64,000 nt of DNA from Paracoccus wurundjeri (GCF_030678915.1 NZ_JAUUTZ010000018.1:1-64000); one strand, 5' to 3'. Shown: positions 34,723 to 45,357, counted from the first letter of the stretch. Translations and numbers: made by a program. The notes: generated by a model from the sequence alone, not told the origin.

Positions 34723-36030
34723 TCACAAATCGTTCCGGTCATGAGTCTGGTGCAGGCGGCGCTTGATACGCCACATGCCCCACCAGACGGTCAGAACGGC
34801 AATCGGGGTCAATGCTGCGACGAGATAGGCTTTATCGACACCGATGCGGGCCGCAAGCGGATATAGAGCATAGGATAACAACCCCACCGCATAATAGCTG
34901 ATGGCGACGACCGACAGGCCCTCGACCGTATGTTGCAGGCGCAATTGCAGATCGGCGCGGCGATCCATCCGTTCCAGCAGAAGCTGGTTTTGGGCAGACC
35001 GTTCTACATCGACACGCGTGCGCAGCAATTCACCTGCGCGATTGGCCCGTTCGATCATGCTTCGCAACCGCTCTTCGGCGGATTTCACCGTGCGCATGGC
35101 CGGTTTGTAGCGGCGGCGCATGAATTCCGTCAGCATCTGCCGCCCATATAGCCGGGTTTCACGCAAGGCATTGATCCGGTCCATGACGATCGCCTCATAG
35201 GCGGTGGTCGCGCCGAAACGGAACGAATGCTGCACCGCCTGGGATTCCAGCTCGGCGGATACGGTCAGCAATTCCTGCAAGACATTTTCGGCGGATCGGT
35301 TTTCATCGGACATACCTTCGACGATGGCCGAAAGGCGCGGCTCCAATTCGTTCAGGCGGCGGCTCAGGATCCGTGCCCGATCCAGCCCAAGCATGGAGAT
35401 CGCGCGATAGGTTTCCAGTTCGACCAGCCTGTGCAGGATCCGGCCGATCCGCCCCTCGCCCAGATCGGGGCGCACGAATATCGCGAAACGCATCCAGCCA
35501 TTCGAATCGATACGAAAATCACCCGCGATCACCGCCATTTCGTCCAGCACCCAGACAGCGGTCAGCCCGTCGCGGGCAAACCAGTCGCCGATCCGGTTCA
35601 ATGCGTCCTGAGGATCTTCTGGCAGAATGTCGATCTGCACCAGCATCGCCACGATCCGCTTGCCCGGCGCATCATCCTGCCATTCCTGCGAAAATATAGC
35701 CCCGGCACTTGGATCGAATGGCCGGATGGGCAGACCCGGAGTCATCGCCATGCAAGTGACGAACTCGGTATGGCTTTCCCATTTCAGATCATGCCGCCCC
35801 AGCTTGCCCTGATAATGGCTGTCCTGGGGATCGGGGCGCTGGCCGCCATGCCGCTCGGTCAACTCGGTCAGATGGGCCACATCCCGCGACCTGTCGCGAT
35901 TGGCAGCATCGCGGGGCTCCTTGAAGGCGACGAAAGCGCAGGTTGCCGGTGCCTTTAATCGAGGGGAAGGCCGGGCGTGAAGCTCGTTCACCAAAGCATA
36001 TCGCTGCGGATGATCAGTGTCGGAACTCAC
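34723..36030 (-). CDS. DUF3422 family membrane protein
   Basis: A 435-residue protein of the DUF3422 family, function unknown. It has the opening YALVNELHARPSPRL, a long soluble helical part, and near the C-terminus the block RTRVDVERSAQNQLLLERMD, followed by two membrane helices (AISYYAVGLLSYALYPLA and AYLVAALTPIAVLTVWWGMW). The end is basic (RIKRRLHQTHDRNDL). The start is GTG 36030 with AGGAGG at seven bases. It follows pntAB on the same strand after a terminator, with 69 bases between. Confidence 0.85.
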   Translation of the reverse strand: MSSDTDHPQRYALVNELHARPSPRLKAPATCAFVAFKEPRDAANRDRSRDVAHLTELTERHGGQRPDPQDSHYQGKLGRHDLKWESHTEFVTCMAMTPGLPIRPFDPSAGAIFSQEWQDDAPGKRIVAMLVQIDILPEDPQDALNRIGDWFARDGLTAVWVLDEMAVIAGDFRIDSNGWMRFAIFVRPDLGEGRIGRILHRLVELETYRAISMLGLDRARILSRRLNELEPRLSAIVEGMSDENRSAENVLQELLTVSAELESQAVQHSFRFGATTAYEAIVMDRINALRETRLYGRQMLTEFMRRRYKPAMRTVKSAEERLRSMIERANRAGELLRTRVDVERSAQNQLLLERMDRRADLQLRLQHTVEGLSVVAISYYAVGLLSYALYPLAARIGVDKAYLVAALTPIAVLTVWWGMWRIKRRLHQTHDRNDL

Positions 36031-36065
36031 GGGCCGCCTCCTAGCCCAGATGTGAAAACATCGCG

Positions 36066-36093
36066 AAAGGGCGGAGGAAATCCCCCGCCCTTT
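36066..36093 (-). terminator. Terminator hairpin after pntB
   Basis: On the minus strand AAAGGGCGG...CCGCCCTTT with a 10-base loop. The T-run is short, so it may work as both terminator and 3' end stabiliser for the pntAB message. Confidence 0.55.
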
Positions 36094-36099
36094 GGTTGG

Positions 36100-37548
36100 T
36101 CATTCGACCATCGGCAACAGCTTGTTCACCGAGTCTTTGGCATCGCCATAGAACATCCTTGTGTTCTCCTTGAAGAACAGCGGATTCTCGATGCCGGAAT
36201 AGCCGGTGCCCTGCCCCCGCTTCGACACGAAGACCTGCTTGGCCTTCCAGACCTCCAGTACCGGCATGCCGGCAATGGGGCTGTTCGGATCCTCTTGCGC
36301 GGCCGGGTTCACGATATCATTGGAGCCGATGACGATCACCACATCGGTCGAGGGGAAATCCTCGTTGATCTCATCCATTTCCAGAACGATATCGTAAGGC
36401 ACCTTGGCTTCGGCCAGCAGCACGTTCATATGCCCTGGCAGGCGGCCGGCGACCGGGTGGATGGCAAAGCGCACCTCTTTCCCCGCCGCCCGCAGCTTGC
36501 GGGTCAACTCGCTGACCGCGCCCTGTGCCTGCGCCACCGCCATACCATAGCCCGGCACGATGATCACGCTATCGGCCTCATTCAGGGCAGCGGCCACGCC
36601 GTCAGCGTCGATGGCGACCTGTTCGCCTTCTATCTCGGCAGCAGGTCCGGTTTCACCACCGAATCCGCCAAGGATCACGCTGACGAAATTACGGTTCATG
36701 GCCTTGCACATGATATAGCTGAGGATCGCACCCGAGGAGCCGACCAGAGCACCTGTCACGATCAGCAGGTCATTGCTGAGTGTAAAGCCGATGGCCGCAG
36801 CGGCCCAACCCGAATAACTATTCAGCATCGAGACGACGACCGGCATATCGGCCCCACCGATCCCCATGATCAGGTGCCAGCCGATGAAGAAGGCCAGCAG
36901 CATGATCAGGATCAGCCAGAACATCCCCGGGCCGACGCCGGTCAGGTAAAGCAGCCCGAACAGCAGCGACAGAGCCAGCGCGCCGGCATTCAGCATATGC
37001 CCGCCGGGCAGTTTCTTCGGCTTGCCGTCGATCTTGCCCGCAAGCTTTCCGAACGCCACGACCGAGCCGGTGAAGGTCACGGCACCGATGAAGACGCCAA
37101 GAAACACTTCGATCTGCAGCATCGTCAGTTCCGCCGGGGTCTTATGCGCCAGAATGGCGGCAAAGCCGGTGAACTTCTCGACTGCTTCGCCAGCGGCTTT
37201 CGCGGCGGCAACGCGGCCATTCTCGATCTGCGCGTTAAAACCCACGAACACGGCCGCCAGACCGACCAGCGAATGCATCGCGGCAACCAGTTGCGGCATT
37301 TCGGTCATCTGGACGCGCTTGGCGACGACCCAGCCGATCGCGCCGCCGATGGCGATCATTATAACCGACAGAAGCCAGTTGCCTGCCCCGGGGCCGAACA
37401 ATGTGGCGACGACGGCCAGCCCCATCCCGACGATACCATACCAGATGGCACGTTTCGCGCTTTCCTGACCCGACAGCCCGCCCAGAGACAGGATGAACAG
37501 GATCGCGGCAACCACATATGCGGCGGTGGTGAATCCGTACTCCATCAT
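36100..37548 (-). CDS. pntB: NAD(P) transhydrogenase subunit beta
   Basis: PntB is the NADP(H)-binding and proton-pumping subunit of the inner-membrane transhydrogenase, which makes NADPH from NADH. The 482-residue protein has about nine N-terminal helices (for example [19 protein letters not shown]), the [20 protein letters not shown] segment and the C-terminal NADP domain with [34 protein letters not shown] and [11 protein letters not shown] chose ATG 37548; a second ATG follows directly. AAGGAGG lies just before. Only seven bases separate it from pntA. Confidence 0.95.
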   Translation of the reverse strand: MMEYGFTTAAYVVAAILFILSLGGLSGQESAKRAIWYGIVGMGLAVVATLFGPGAGNWLLSVIMIAIGGAIGWVVAKRVQMTEMPQLVAAMHSLVGLAAVFVGFNAQIENGRVAAAKAAGEAVEKFTGFAAILAHKTPAELTMLQIEVFLGVFIGAVTFTGSVVAFGKLAGKIDGKPKKLPGGHMLNAGALALSLLFGLLYLTGVGPGMFWLILIMLLAFFIGWHLIMGIGGADMPVVVSMLNSYSGWAAAAIGFTLSNDLLIVTGALVGSSGAILSYIMCKAMNRNFVSVILGGFGGETGPAAEIEGEQVAIDADGVAAALNEADSVIIVPGYGMAVAQAQGAVSELTRKLRAAGKEVRFAIHPVAGRLPGHMNVLLAEAKVPYDIVLEMDEINEDFPSTDVVIVIGSNDIVNPAAQEDPNSPIAGMPVLEVWKAKQVFVSKRGQGTGYSGIENPLFFKENTRMFYGDAKDSVNKLLPMVE

Positions 37549-37555
37549 CCCCTCC

Positions 37556-39130
37556 TTACGATTTCTGGAACATGGCGAGCATGCGCCGGGTGACGAGGAA
37601 GCCACCGAAGATATTGATCCCGGCCATCAGCACGGCCAGCGTCGCGAGGATCAAAACCCATGCCGAACCCGATCCGATCTGCATCAATGCGCCCAGGATG
37701 ATGATCGAGGAAATCGCGTTGGTGATCGCCATCAGCGGCGTGTGCAGCGAATGCGCGACATTCCAGATCACTTTGAAGCCCACGAAACAGGCCAGAACGA
37801 AGACGATGAAATGCGCCATGAAACTGGCCGGCGCCAGAAACCCGATCAGCAGCAGCAGAATGCCGCCCCCGGCCAGCAAGCCAACCTGCGATCTGGTTTC
37901 TGCCTTGAATGCGGCAATTTCCTGTGCCCGCTTTTCTTCGGGTGTCAGCTGCTTCGGCTTTTCCTTGGGCTTCTGCGCCGCGATTGCCGCGATTTTTGGC
38001 GGTGGCGGCGGGAAGGTGATATCGTGATCATGCGTCACGGTCGCGCCGCGGATCACGTCGTCCTCCATGTCATGTACGATCACACCATCCTTGCTTGGTG
38101 TAAGATCGGTCATGAAATGTCTGATATTATTACCGTAAAGTTCGGATGCCTGCGCACCCATGCGGCTGGCGAAATCCGTATATCCAACGATGATCACACC
38201 GTTTTCCGTCACGGTCCGCTCATCAGGGACGGTCAGTTCGCAATTACCGCCCTTTTCGGCGGCAAGGTCGACGATGACTGATCCGGGCTTCATCGCCTCA
38301 ACCATGTCCTTCGTCCACAGAACCGGCGCGTCGCGGCCCGGAATCAGCGCCGTGGTGATGACAACATCCATCTGAGGCGCAAGTTCGCGGAATTTCTCCA
38401 GCTGTTTCTCGCGGAATTCTGGGCTTGACGGTGCGGCATAGCCACCCGTCGCGGCGCCGTCCTGTGCCTGTTCCTCGAAATCCAGATACACAAATTCCGC
38501 GCCCATGGATTCGATCTGTTCGGCCACTTCGGGGCGCACGTCGAACGCGAAGACCTGCGCGCCCAAACTGGTGGCGGTGCCGATCGCGGCAAGACCTGCA
38601 ACCCCTGCGCCGACCACGAGGATCTTGGCCGGCGGCACTTTACCCGCCGCTGTCACCTGTCCGGTAAAGAAGCGTCCGAAATTATTCGCCGCCTCGATCA
38701 CCGAGCGGTAGCCGGCAATATTCGCCATCGAGGACAAAGCGTCCATTTTCTGTGCCCGGCTGATGCGCGGCACCATGTCCATGGCAATGGCGGTGATGCC
38801 CTGCTCTTTGGCTTTTTCCAGCAATTCCGGGCTTTGCGCCGGATAGAAGAACGAGATCAGCGTCTGCCCTTCGCGCATCTGCCCGATCTCGCCATCGGAA
38901 GGCTGGCGCACTTTGGCCACGATATCGACCGCTCCGATCACTTCTGCCGCTGTTCGTGCGACAGTGACCCCGGCTTTCTCATAATCCTCATTCGAGAAAC
39001 CGGCACGAACACCCGCACCGGATTCGACAAAAACCTCATGTCCAAGCTTTTGGAGATGTGCAGCCGAAGCCGGTGTTACCGCCACCCGCGCTTCACCCTC
39101 ATAGCTCTCCTTCAAAGCGCCAATCTTCAT
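37556..39130 (-). CDS. pntA: NAD(P) transhydrogenase subunit alpha
   Basis: PntA binds NAD(H) in the cytosol. The 524-residue product is the unsplit form: an NAD domain with [20 protein letters not shown] and [20 protein letters not shown], a linker with a PPPPP run, and four C-terminal membrane helices. In some relatives such as Rhodospirillum this is encoded by two genes. ATG 39130 (MKIGALKE) is the family start; the frame is open 29 codons further up but that overlaps the promoter. It is followed by pntB. Confidence 0.95.
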   Translation of the reverse strand: MKIGALKESYEGEARVAVTPASAAHLQKLGHEVFVESGAGVRAGFSNEDYEKAGVTVARTAAEVIGAVDIVAKVRQPSDGEIGQMREGQTLISFFYPAQSPELLEKAKEQGITAIAMDMVPRISRAQKMDALSSMANIAGYRSVIEAANNFGRFFTGQVTAAGKVPPAKILVVGAGVAGLAAIGTATSLGAQVFAFDVRPEVAEQIESMGAEFVYLDFEEQAQDGAATGGYAAPSSPEFREKQLEKFRELAPQMDVVITTALIPGRDAPVLWTKDMVEAMKPGSVIVDLAAEKGGNCELTVPDERTVTENGVIIVGYTDFASRMGAQASELYGNNIRHFMTDLTPSKDGVIVHDMEDDVIRGATVTHDHDITFPPPPPKIAAIAAQKPKEKPKQLTPEEKRAQEIAAFKAETRSQVGLLAGGGILLLLIGFLAPASFMAHFIVFVLACFVGFKVIWNVAHSLHTPLMAITNAISSIIILGALMQIGSGSAWVLILATLAVLMAGINIFGGFLVTRRMLAMFQKS

Positions 39131-39171
39131 GGCGTTTATGCCCCCCATTCTATGCGTCCGAATTTGCGCAT

Positions 39172-39200
39172 GCATAGCATTGCGCAATAATCTTTCACAA
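39172..39200 (-). promoter_or_regulatory. Probable promoter of pntAB
   Basis: On the minus strand TTGTGA (39200-39195) and CTATGC (39177-39172) are 17 bases apart, about 40 bases before the pntA ATG. Confidence 0.5.
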
Positions 39201-39301
39201 GGGTCCGAAAGGACCATATGACGATATGAAACGACAAGCGCCGCAGCGCAATGTTATTGCCGGCGGTGCCATTGCGACTCTCCCGGCTTCTCTTTGCGCA
39301 T

Positions 39302-39331
39302 GAAGAAAGGCCGCCCGGTGACGGACGGCCT
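39302..39331 (-). terminator. Rho-independent terminator after the repeat protein gene
   Basis: On the minus strand AGGCCGTCCG, a four-base loop and CGGGCGGCCT are followed by TTCTTCA. It ends the transcript of the gene at 39362 before pntA. Confidence 0.7.
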
Positions 39332-39361
39332 GATGATAGTCGGCTGCTCTGATTAGAAAGA

Positions 39362-40087
39362 TCAGTTGCTGGGAGTCGTCGACTCGGTTGTGGGCTCGTC
39401 GCTGCCCGGCATGGCATCCTGCAATGCATCTGCAGCGTCCTCAGCGGCACCTTCGACGGCATTAGCGGCATCTGAAGCGGCATCAGCCGCAGCATCGCCC
39501 GCGTCTTGCAGCGCATCGCCAGCCGAATCGGTCGTGGCGGCGGCGTCTTCGCCGGATTCCGTCGCATCGCTTGCCGCATCTTCCGTTGTATCAGCAGCAT
39601 CACTCGCAGCGTCTTCTGTCGCGTCAGCAGCATCGCTTGCAGCGTCTTCCGTTGCCTCGGCAGCATCGTTTGCAGCATCAGTCGCGTCACTCGCGGCATC
39701 TTCTGCTGCTGCGCCTGCGTCGCTTGCAGCATCTTCGGTTGCTTCGGCAGCGTCTTCTGTCGCTTCGGCAGCATCATCCGCGGCGGCTTCAGCTTCCGAC
39801 GCAGCATTGTCAGCTTCGCCCTCGGCTTCGGTCGCTTCGCTGTCTGCGCCCCCGGCTGCGGGCTCTTCCGTCGTGCTGACGGTTGCGCTGTCGCCTTCGG
39901 TTGTGACTTCATCGCTTCCAGTGAATTTCTGAAGGACAAACCAAGCCACGGCCAGCGCGACAAGCACGCCGATGATCAGTGGAAGCGGCGAAGATTTGCG
40001 CTCGACCGGTTCGACATAAGTTTCTTTCGGTGCCGCCGGATCGCCTTCGACGTTCTTACGGTTAGGATCGTTTGGATCATAGGTCAT
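39362..40087 (-). CDS. Membrane-anchored acidic protein with 11-residue Ala/Asp/Glu repeats
   Basis: A 241-residue protein with a charged N-terminus, one membrane helix at about 35-52 (LPLIIGVLVALAVAWFVL), and a long tail made almost only of Ala, Asp, Glu, Ser and Thr. Within it an 11-residue unit recurs: AEATEDAASDA, ADATEDAASDA, ADTTEDAASDA and looser copies. The basic residues before the helix put the tail in the periplasm by the positive-inside rule. Eleven-residue periodicity fits long amphipathic helices, as in LEA-type proteins. I know no function. ATG 40087 (MTYDPNDPNRKN) has AAGGAGGGCAG upstream. It diverges from pepN across 177 bases and has its own terminator. Confidence 0.8.
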   Translation of the reverse strand: MTYDPNDPNRKNVEGDPAAPKETYVEPVERKSSPLPLIIGVLVALAVAWFVLQKFTGSDEVTTEGDSATVSTTEEPAAGGADSEATEAEGEADNAASEAEAAADDAAEATEDAAEATEDAASDAGAAAEDAASDATDAANDAAEATEDAASDAADATEDAASDAADTTEDAASDATESGEDAAATTDSAGDALQDAGDAAADAASDAANAVEGAAEDAADALQDAMPGSDEPTTESTTPSN

Positions 40088-40264
40088 TGCTGCCCTCCTT
40101 AAATAATTCTTTAACACCCTGTCTGTGTGCCAACCTGTCCGTCAGCGCTGTCCAACTGTCAAACGACAACCAGCGATGCCCGGCTTGCGGCCCGGTTCAC
40201 AGGCGATTAACACTTTGACAGGTGCACAGTTCCCTGAACAATGGCACTTTTTTGAGGCGGAGTA

Positions 40265-42844
40265 ATGAATATGACTCGAACAGACTCGCCGGATAGGCAA
40301 TTTCTTGCCGATTATCGACCCTATCCCTTCATCCTCGAACAGACCCGGCTCGAGTTCACTCTCGCGCCCGATGCGACTCGCGTCAGGGCGGATTTGACAT
40401 TCAGACCGCGCAACGGGTCAGAGGATCTGCTGCTGGATGGCGGCAAGGATCTGCACCTGATCTCGCTGACCATCGACGGGCGCGAGCCGGCGGCCGATCA
40501 GGTCACCCGCGACGATGAGCGCCTTGTCATTGCCGCCGCTGCCCTGCCCGACGGGCAGTTCACCCTTTCCACCGAGGTCGAGATCAACCCCTCTGCGAAT
40601 ACGGCCTTCGAGGGCCTGTATATCTCGAACGGAATGTTCTGTACCCAATGCGAGGCGGAAGGATTCCGGCATATCACCTTTTATCCCGACCGCCCGGATG
40701 TGATGGCGCCTTTCCAGGTCACGATCCATTCCGATCAGCCTGTTCTGCTATCGAATGGCAATCCGGTCCGACAGGAGGAGGGACTGGCCGAGTGGCACGA
40801 CCCCTGGCCCAAACCGGCCTATCTTTTTGCGCTTGTCGCCGGCGATCTGGTGGCGATCAAGGATCGGTTCACAACCGCGTCAGGCCGTGATGTCGCCCTG
40901 AATGTCTGGGTTCGTCCCGGAGATGAAGATCGTGCCGGATTCGCCATGGAATCGCTGATCAAGTCGATGAAATGGGATGAGGATGTCTATGGGCGTGAAT
41001 ACGACCTCGATGTCTTTAATATCGTTGCCGTGGATGATTTCAACATGGGCGCGATGGAAAATAAGGGATTGAATATCTTCAACTCCAAGCTGGTGCTCGC
41101 CTCTCCTGAAACCGCGACGGATGCGGATTACGAACGGATCGAAAGCGTCATCGCCCATGAATATTTCCACAACTGGACAGGCAACCGCATTACCTGCCGC
41201 GACTGGTTCCAGCTTTGTCTCAAGGAGGGGCTGACAGTCTTCCGCGACCAGCAGTTCACCAGCGATATGCGCAGCGCATCCGTCAAGAGAATCGGCGATG
41301 TGCAGGCCCTTCGCGCGCGTCAGTTCCGCGAGGATCAGGGGCCGCTTGCCCATCCCGTCCGGCCTGAGGAATACGAGGAAATCAACAATTTCTATACCGC
41401 GACCGTCTATGAAAAGGGCGCAGAGGTGATCGGGATGCTGAAACGGCTGGTCGGCGATGACGGCTATGCCCGCGCACTCGATCTTTATTTCAAGCGTCAT
41501 GACGGCGAGGCAGCGACGATCGAAGATTGGCTGAAGGTCTTCGAAGACGCGACAGGGCGCAATCTGGCGCAATTCAAGCGCTGGTATACGGATGCAGGTA
41601 CGCCGCGCCTCACCATGCGCGAAACATGGGAGAACGGCCGCCTTACCCTGCATTTCACCCAGCATACCCCGCCGACACCGGGGCAGAATGACAAACCCCC
41701 GCGCGTCATTCCAATCGCCGTCGGCCTGATCGGTCCGAATGGCGACGAGATCGAGCCGACCCGGATGCTCGAAATGTCAGAGGCAGAGCAGGAGTTCAGC
41801 TTCGATGGCCTGGGCGCGCGCCCGGTCGTGTCGGCCCTGCGCGGCTTTTCGGCCCCGGTGATTCTTGAACGGGACATCGACGACGCGACCCGCGCCTTCC
41901 TTCTGGCCCATGATACCGATCCCTTTGCGCGATGGGAGACCGGGCGCGAATTGGCGCTTCATGCCCTGACCGCCCTATCTCAGGGGAAGGATGGCGGTGC
42001 GGATTATATCGGTGCCATCGGGCAACTCGTGGCGGATGAAGACGCGGATCCCGCCTTCCGCGCCCTGTGCCTGAATTTGCCAGGCGAAGAAGAGATTGCC
42101 ACCCGCCTTTACGCCGCGGGGGTGATCCCGGATCCCGATGCCATTCACGACGCTCGCAACCGGCTGGCGCGCCGCATGGCAGAGGCTCATGCGAATCTCC
42201 TGTCCGCGATCTACGATCAGATGGTGGTACCGGGACCCTATTCGCCCGATGCCGACTCTGCCGCCCGGCGGGCGTTGCGCATTTCCGCGCTTGGGCTGCT
42301 GACCCGAATCGACGGAGGAGAGCGCGCCGAGGTTCTGTTTGGTATCACCAGCAATATGACCGAAAGAATGGCGGCACTGATCTGCCTCGTCCGGCGTGGT
42401 CGCGGCGGCGTCGCGCTTTCGGCATTGCATGACCAGTTCAAGGATAACCGGCTGGTGATGGATAAATGGTTTACCGTACAGCCGATGGCGGCTCCTCCCG
42501 CCGATGCCATTGCGATTGCCCGGCAGCTCTCCGAGCGTCGCGATTTCGACTGGAAGAACCCCAATCGCTTCCGTGCGCTTCTGGGCGGGCTGGCCGCGAA
42601 CCATGCGGGCTTTCACGCTGCCGACGGTAAGGGTTACGATTTTCTTGCCGAATGGCTGATGAAAATGGATCCGGTCAATCCGCAAATCGCGGCGCGGATG
42701 TCCACGGCTTTCGAAACTTGGCCGCGCTATGACGAAAATCGGCGCAAAAGGGCGCTGGCGGCGCTGGAACGGATGGCCGCGATGAAAGGGATCAGCAGGA
42801 ACCTGCGCGAGATGGTCACGCGGATGATTGCCGCTGGCGAATAA
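40265..42844 (+). CDS. pepN: Aminopeptidase N
   Basis: PepN is a zinc aminopeptidase of the M1 family that removes N-terminal residues from peptides in the cytosol. The 859-residue protein is of the usual length. It has the substrate motif GAMENKGLN near residue 262 and the zinc site VIAHEYFHNWTGNR (HEYFH near 298-302) with the downstream glutamate in LCLKEG. The C-terminal helical domain of the bacterial PepN type is present. Start ATG 40265 or the ATG two codons on. An acyltransferase gene follows after 42 bases on the same strand. Confidence 0.95.
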   Translation: MNMTRTDSPDRQFLADYRPYPFILEQTRLEFTLAPDATRVRADLTFRPRNGSEDLLLDGGKDLHLISLTIDGREPAADQVTRDDERLVIAAAALPDGQFTLSTEVEINPSANTAFEGLYISNGMFCTQCEAEGFRHITFYPDRPDVMAPFQVTIHSDQPVLLSNGNPVRQEEGLAEWHDPWPKPAYLFALVAGDLVAIKDRFTTASGRDVALNVWVRPGDEDRAGFAMESLIKSMKWDEDVYGREYDLDVFNIVAVDDFNMGAMENKGLNIFNSKLVLASPETATDADYERIESVIAHEYFHNWTGNRITCRDWFQLCLKEGLTVFRDQQFTSDMRSASVKRIGDVQALRARQFREDQGPLAHPVRPEEYEEINNFYTATVYEKGAEVIGMLKRLVGDDGYARALDLYFKRHDGEAATIEDWLKVFEDATGRNLAQFKRWYTDAGTPRLTMRETWENGRLTLHFTQHTPPTPGQNDKPPRVIPIAVGLIGPNGDEIEPTRMLEMSEAEQEFSFDGLGARPVVSALRGFSAPVILERDIDDATRAFLLAHDTDPFARWETGRELALHALTALSQGKDGGADYIGAIGQLVADEDADPAFRALCLNLPGEEEIATRLYAAGVIPDPDAIHDARNRLARRMAEAHANLLSAIYDQMVVPGPYSPDADSAARRALRISALGLLTRIDGGERAEVLFGITSNMTERMAALICLVRRGRGGVALSALHDQFKDNRLVMDKWFTVQPMAAPPADAIAIARQLSERRDFDWKNPNRFRALLGGLAANHAGFHAADGKGYDFLAEWLMKMDPVNPQIAARMSTAFETWPRYDENRRKRALAALERMAAMKGISRNLREMVTRMIAAGE

Positions 42845-42886
42845 CTTGGCTTGTGGATATTGATCCCCCGGGGCAAAATAACTGAG

Positions 42887-43798
42887 ATGAGTGAACAAAA
42901 TCTTCATGCGAGGGCCGAAATGCAGGCCCGCCTTGATCCGCTGATCGCCGAGCGGGCACCGTGGCTTTTTTCCCAGAAGCTGCATCACCGGATCGCCAGG
43001 CAGGCCATGATGCGCCTGCTGCAATACCCCCGCACCATCGAGCTGAGCGCGGAATTCCGCGACCTGCCGACCCCCGAGATCATGCGCAGAATGACCCAGT
43101 TGATCGTGCGCGATGTTCAGGTCGAAGGGATGGAGAACCTGCCCGCGACGGGACCCGCCCTGATCGTGTCCAACCACCCGACGGGGATCGCTGACGGTAT
43201 TGTCATGCATGCGTTGATAACTCCGCTGCGCGATGATCTTTTCATTTACGCCAATCATGACATGATCCGGGTGCTGCCCCAGACCGAGGATCTGATTGCG
43301 CCGGTCGAATGGCGGGCGGACAAACGCAGCCATGCCAAGACCAAGGCGACGATGGATTACACCCGCCGCGCTTTGGAGGCTGGTCGAATAGGGCTGATTT
43401 TCCCTTCAGGCCGGTTGGCGAAGCGGCGCGGGATAACCCTTCACGAACGTCCCTGGATGGCCAGCGCCGCCATGATCGCCCGCAAATTCGACGTTCCGGT
43501 TATTCCCATGAATATCCGCGCGCGCAATTCATTGCTGTTCTACCTGCTGGATGCGATTCATCCGACCCTGCGCGACGTGACGCTGTTCAACGAGGTGCTG
43601 AACAAGGTCGGCCAACCCTATCGGGTCACGATCGGCAAACCGCTTGATCCCGCCACCCTGCCCCGTGCCAGCGACGAAGCGATCGCCGTCATGCGTGATA
43701 CGGTTCTTTCCCTGCCCGCCCCGGGACCGGACGCAGCCCGTCTGATGCATGAAAGGGGGCGTGGCAGGCTGGTTCGGCCACGGCAGAAAGTGGCCTGA
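42887..43798 (+). CDS. Lysophospholipid acyltransferase (PlsC-like)
   Basis: A 303-residue membrane-associated acyltransferase of the PlsC/LPLAT superfamily. The catalytic block reads IVSNHPTGIADGIVMH near residue 100, an NHx5D form of the usual HX4D motif, and a second conserved block GLIFPSGRLAKRRG lies near 180. It likely acylates a glycerol-phosphate or another lipid precursor; the exact acceptor is not clear. I chose ATG 42887 (MSEQNLHAR) since the upstream part of the frame has no family likeness, though the ribosome binding site is weak. Possibly co-transcribed with pepN. Confidence 0.82.
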   Translation: MSEQNLHARAEMQARLDPLIAERAPWLFSQKLHHRIARQAMMRLLQYPRTIELSAEFRDLPTPEIMRRMTQLIVRDVQVEGMENLPATGPALIVSNHPTGIADGIVMHALITPLRDDLFIYANHDMIRVLPQTEDLIAPVEWRADKRSHAKTKATMDYTRRALEAGRIGLIFPSGRLAKRRGITLHERPWMASAAMIARKFDVPVIPMNIRARNSLLFYLLDAIHPTLRDVTLFNEVLNKVGQPYRVTIGKPLDPATLPRASDEAIAVMRDTVLSLPAPGPDAARLMHERGRGRLVRPRQKVA

Positions 43799-43831
43799 GC
43801 AAATCAGTCGGCGCGGCGGGCCATTGGGGCT

Positions 43832-44101
43832 TTAATTGTCCAGGTGGCCCAGAGATCGCTCTGGTTCGATGACGTCCCGGATACGTTGCTTGAGGGTCCG
43901 GATATCGGGAAACCCGCCATCCCTTTTCCGCTCCCACAGAAATTCTCCATCCAGCATGATATGAAACACCCCGCCGCTATCGTCGGGAACCAAAGTCACC
44001 TGCAATGCCGTGCCAAAAGTCGAAAGACATTCCTGAGCATACCACCCGGCCCTCAGCAGCCAATTGCAGCCGGTGCAATATGTGATGGTCAGATGTCTCA
44101 T
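43832..44101 (-). CDS. SelT/SelW/SelH family protein, Cys form
   Basis: An 89-residue thioredoxin-like Rdx protein with the N-terminal redox motif CTGC (C9, C12) in ITYCTGCNWLLRAGWYA; in animal SelW the second position is selenocysteine. Conserved features include GGVFHIMLDGEFLWERKRDGG (central part) and FPDIRTLKQRIRDVIEP. The role in bacteria is unknown. ATG 44101 has no strong ribosome binding site in view. It converges on the acyltransferase gene and is followed upstream by a 92-base spacer and then proB. Confidence 0.85.
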   Translation of the reverse strand: MRHLTITYCTGCNWLLRAGWYAQECLSTFGTALQVTLVPDDSGGVFHIMLDGEFLWERKRDGGFPDIRTLKQRIRDVIEPERSLGHLDN

Positions 44102-44193
44102 TGCGGCCCCCGGAATGGTGAATGCGCAGGATTTTGCCGTATCGGTTCGTAACGGATGACAGGAGATTAAATATCAGGGCTTCTGACGGGCTG

Positions 44194-45327
44194 TCAAAGC
44201 GCCATGTCGTCTCGATGAATCAAGGCCGCGCGTCCCGGATAACCCAATATCGCCTCGATCTCGGCTGAATGATGTCCCCTGATCCGGCGCGTTTCATCGG
44301 CGGTATAGCGCGTCAATCCGGTCGCGAGCGTTTCACCGGAAGGGCCAAAGATCGTCACCGGATCGCCGCGACCGAATGCGCCCGAAACAGACCGGACGCC
44401 CGCGGGCAGCAGCGACTTGCCTCCCCGCAATGCGTTCACCGCCCCTTGATCGATCGTCACCGCGCCTTTCGGCTTCATCGCCGCGATCCAGCGCTTCCGG
44501 GCTGTTTGAGGGTCGCTGTCAGGCAGAAACCAGCTTGCCCGCGCCCCGCCCGCCACTGCGGACAGGGGGCGCAAGACCGAGCCTTCGGCAATCACCATTG
44601 CACAACCGCCGGCGATAGCGGTGCGGGCTGCCAGCAGTTTCGTTTTCATGCCGCCCTTGGACAGGCCCGAGACCGGATCACCGCCCATCGCCTCGATCTC
44701 GGGGGTCAGATGTTCGATGAGGGGAAGGTGACGTGCGTCGGGATCGGTCTTGGGATTGGCGGTATAAAGCCCGTCTACATCCGACAAGAGCAATAGCTGA
44801 TCGGCGCCGCAGGTTACCGCGATCTGCGCGGCAAGCCGGTCATTATCGCCATAACGGATCTCATCCGTGGCGATGGTGTCGTTTTCATTGACGATCGGAA
44901 CGACGCCCAGAGACAGCAGCGTCTGCATCGTCGCCCGGCTGTTCAGATAGCGCCGGCGTTCGGCGCTGTCCTCGAGCGTCAGCAGGATCTGCGCCGTCGT
45001 GACGCCATGCGGCGCCAATGCTTCTTCATAGGCGCGGGCAAGACGGATCTGCCCCACCGCCGCCGCCGCCTGCGCCTGTTCAAGCGACAATGCGCCAGCG
45101 GGCAGACCAAGCACGCGGCGGCCAAGCGCAATGGACCCCGACGAAACAAGAACGACGTCGCAACCGCGCTGCCGCCACATGGCCACATCGTCGCAAAGAC
45201 CGCGCAACCACTCGCCGGCCAATCCGTTGGGACCGACAAGCAGGGCCGAGCCGATCTTGACGACCAGTCGGCGGGCATCCGCCAATGCAGGGGCCTTGTT
45301 GGCGATTTTCCGGGTATTCTCGCGCAT
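44194..45327 (-). CDS. proB: Glutamate 5-kinase
   Basis: ProB phosphorylates glutamate in the first step of proline synthesis. The 377-residue protein has the kinase domain with [50 protein letters not shown] and [13 protein letters not shown], then [15 protein letters not shown], and a C-terminal PUA domain from about residue 280. The ATG at 45327 lies 33 bases after the obgE stop. The obgE-proB order is common in alphaproteobacteria; proA usually follows but is absent here. The spacer carries a copy of the A-rich intergenic repeat. Confidence 0.95.
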   Translation of the reverse strand: MRENTRKIANKAPALADARRLVVKIGSALLVGPNGLAGEWLRGLCDDVAMWRQRGCDVVLVSSGSIALGRRVLGLPAGALSLEQAQAAAAVGQIRLARAYEEALAPHGVTTAQILLTLEDSAERRRYLNSRATMQTLLSLGVVPIVNENDTIATDEIRYGDNDRLAAQIAVTCGADQLLLLSDVDGLYTANPKTDPDARHLPLIEHLTPEIEAMGGDPVSGLSKGGMKTKLLAARTAIAGGCAMVIAEGSVLRPLSAVAGGARASWFLPDSDPQTARKRWIAAMKPKGAVTIDQGAVNALRGGKSLLPAGVRSVSGAFGRGDPVTIFGPSGETLATGLTRYTADETRRIRGHHSAEIEAILGYPGRAALIHRDDMAL

Positions 45328-45330
45328 CCG

Positions 45331-45357
45331 ACTTCTTCTTTGTTCAAATACCTCAGG
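45331..45357 (-). repeat. Degenerate intergenic repeat, copy 2
   Basis: On the minus strand CTGAGGTATTTGAACAAAG then AAGAAG. It fills the obgE-proB spacer and its GAAGAAG end sits where the proB ribosome binding site should be. It resembles the tail of the element at 91-123. Confidence 0.4.

Noticed and set aside
35977..37593. A 538-codon open frame opposite pntB
   Set aside because: The product is a run of His, Asp, Gln and Arg without domain signs; pntB has all expected motifs.
39480..39760. Possible CRISPR-like or tandem DNA repeat
   Set aside because: The repeats are imperfect, directly adjacent, without spacers, and keep the reading frame of an 11-residue protein repeat.
39366..39932. 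Ser/Ala-rich frames on the plus strand in the repeat region
   Set aside because: They are the complement of the 33-base coding repeats of the acidic membrane protein on the minus strand.
41975..43333. A 452-codon open frame opposite pepN and the acyltransferase gene
   Set aside because: It spans two well-supported genes on the other strand and reads as antisense composition.
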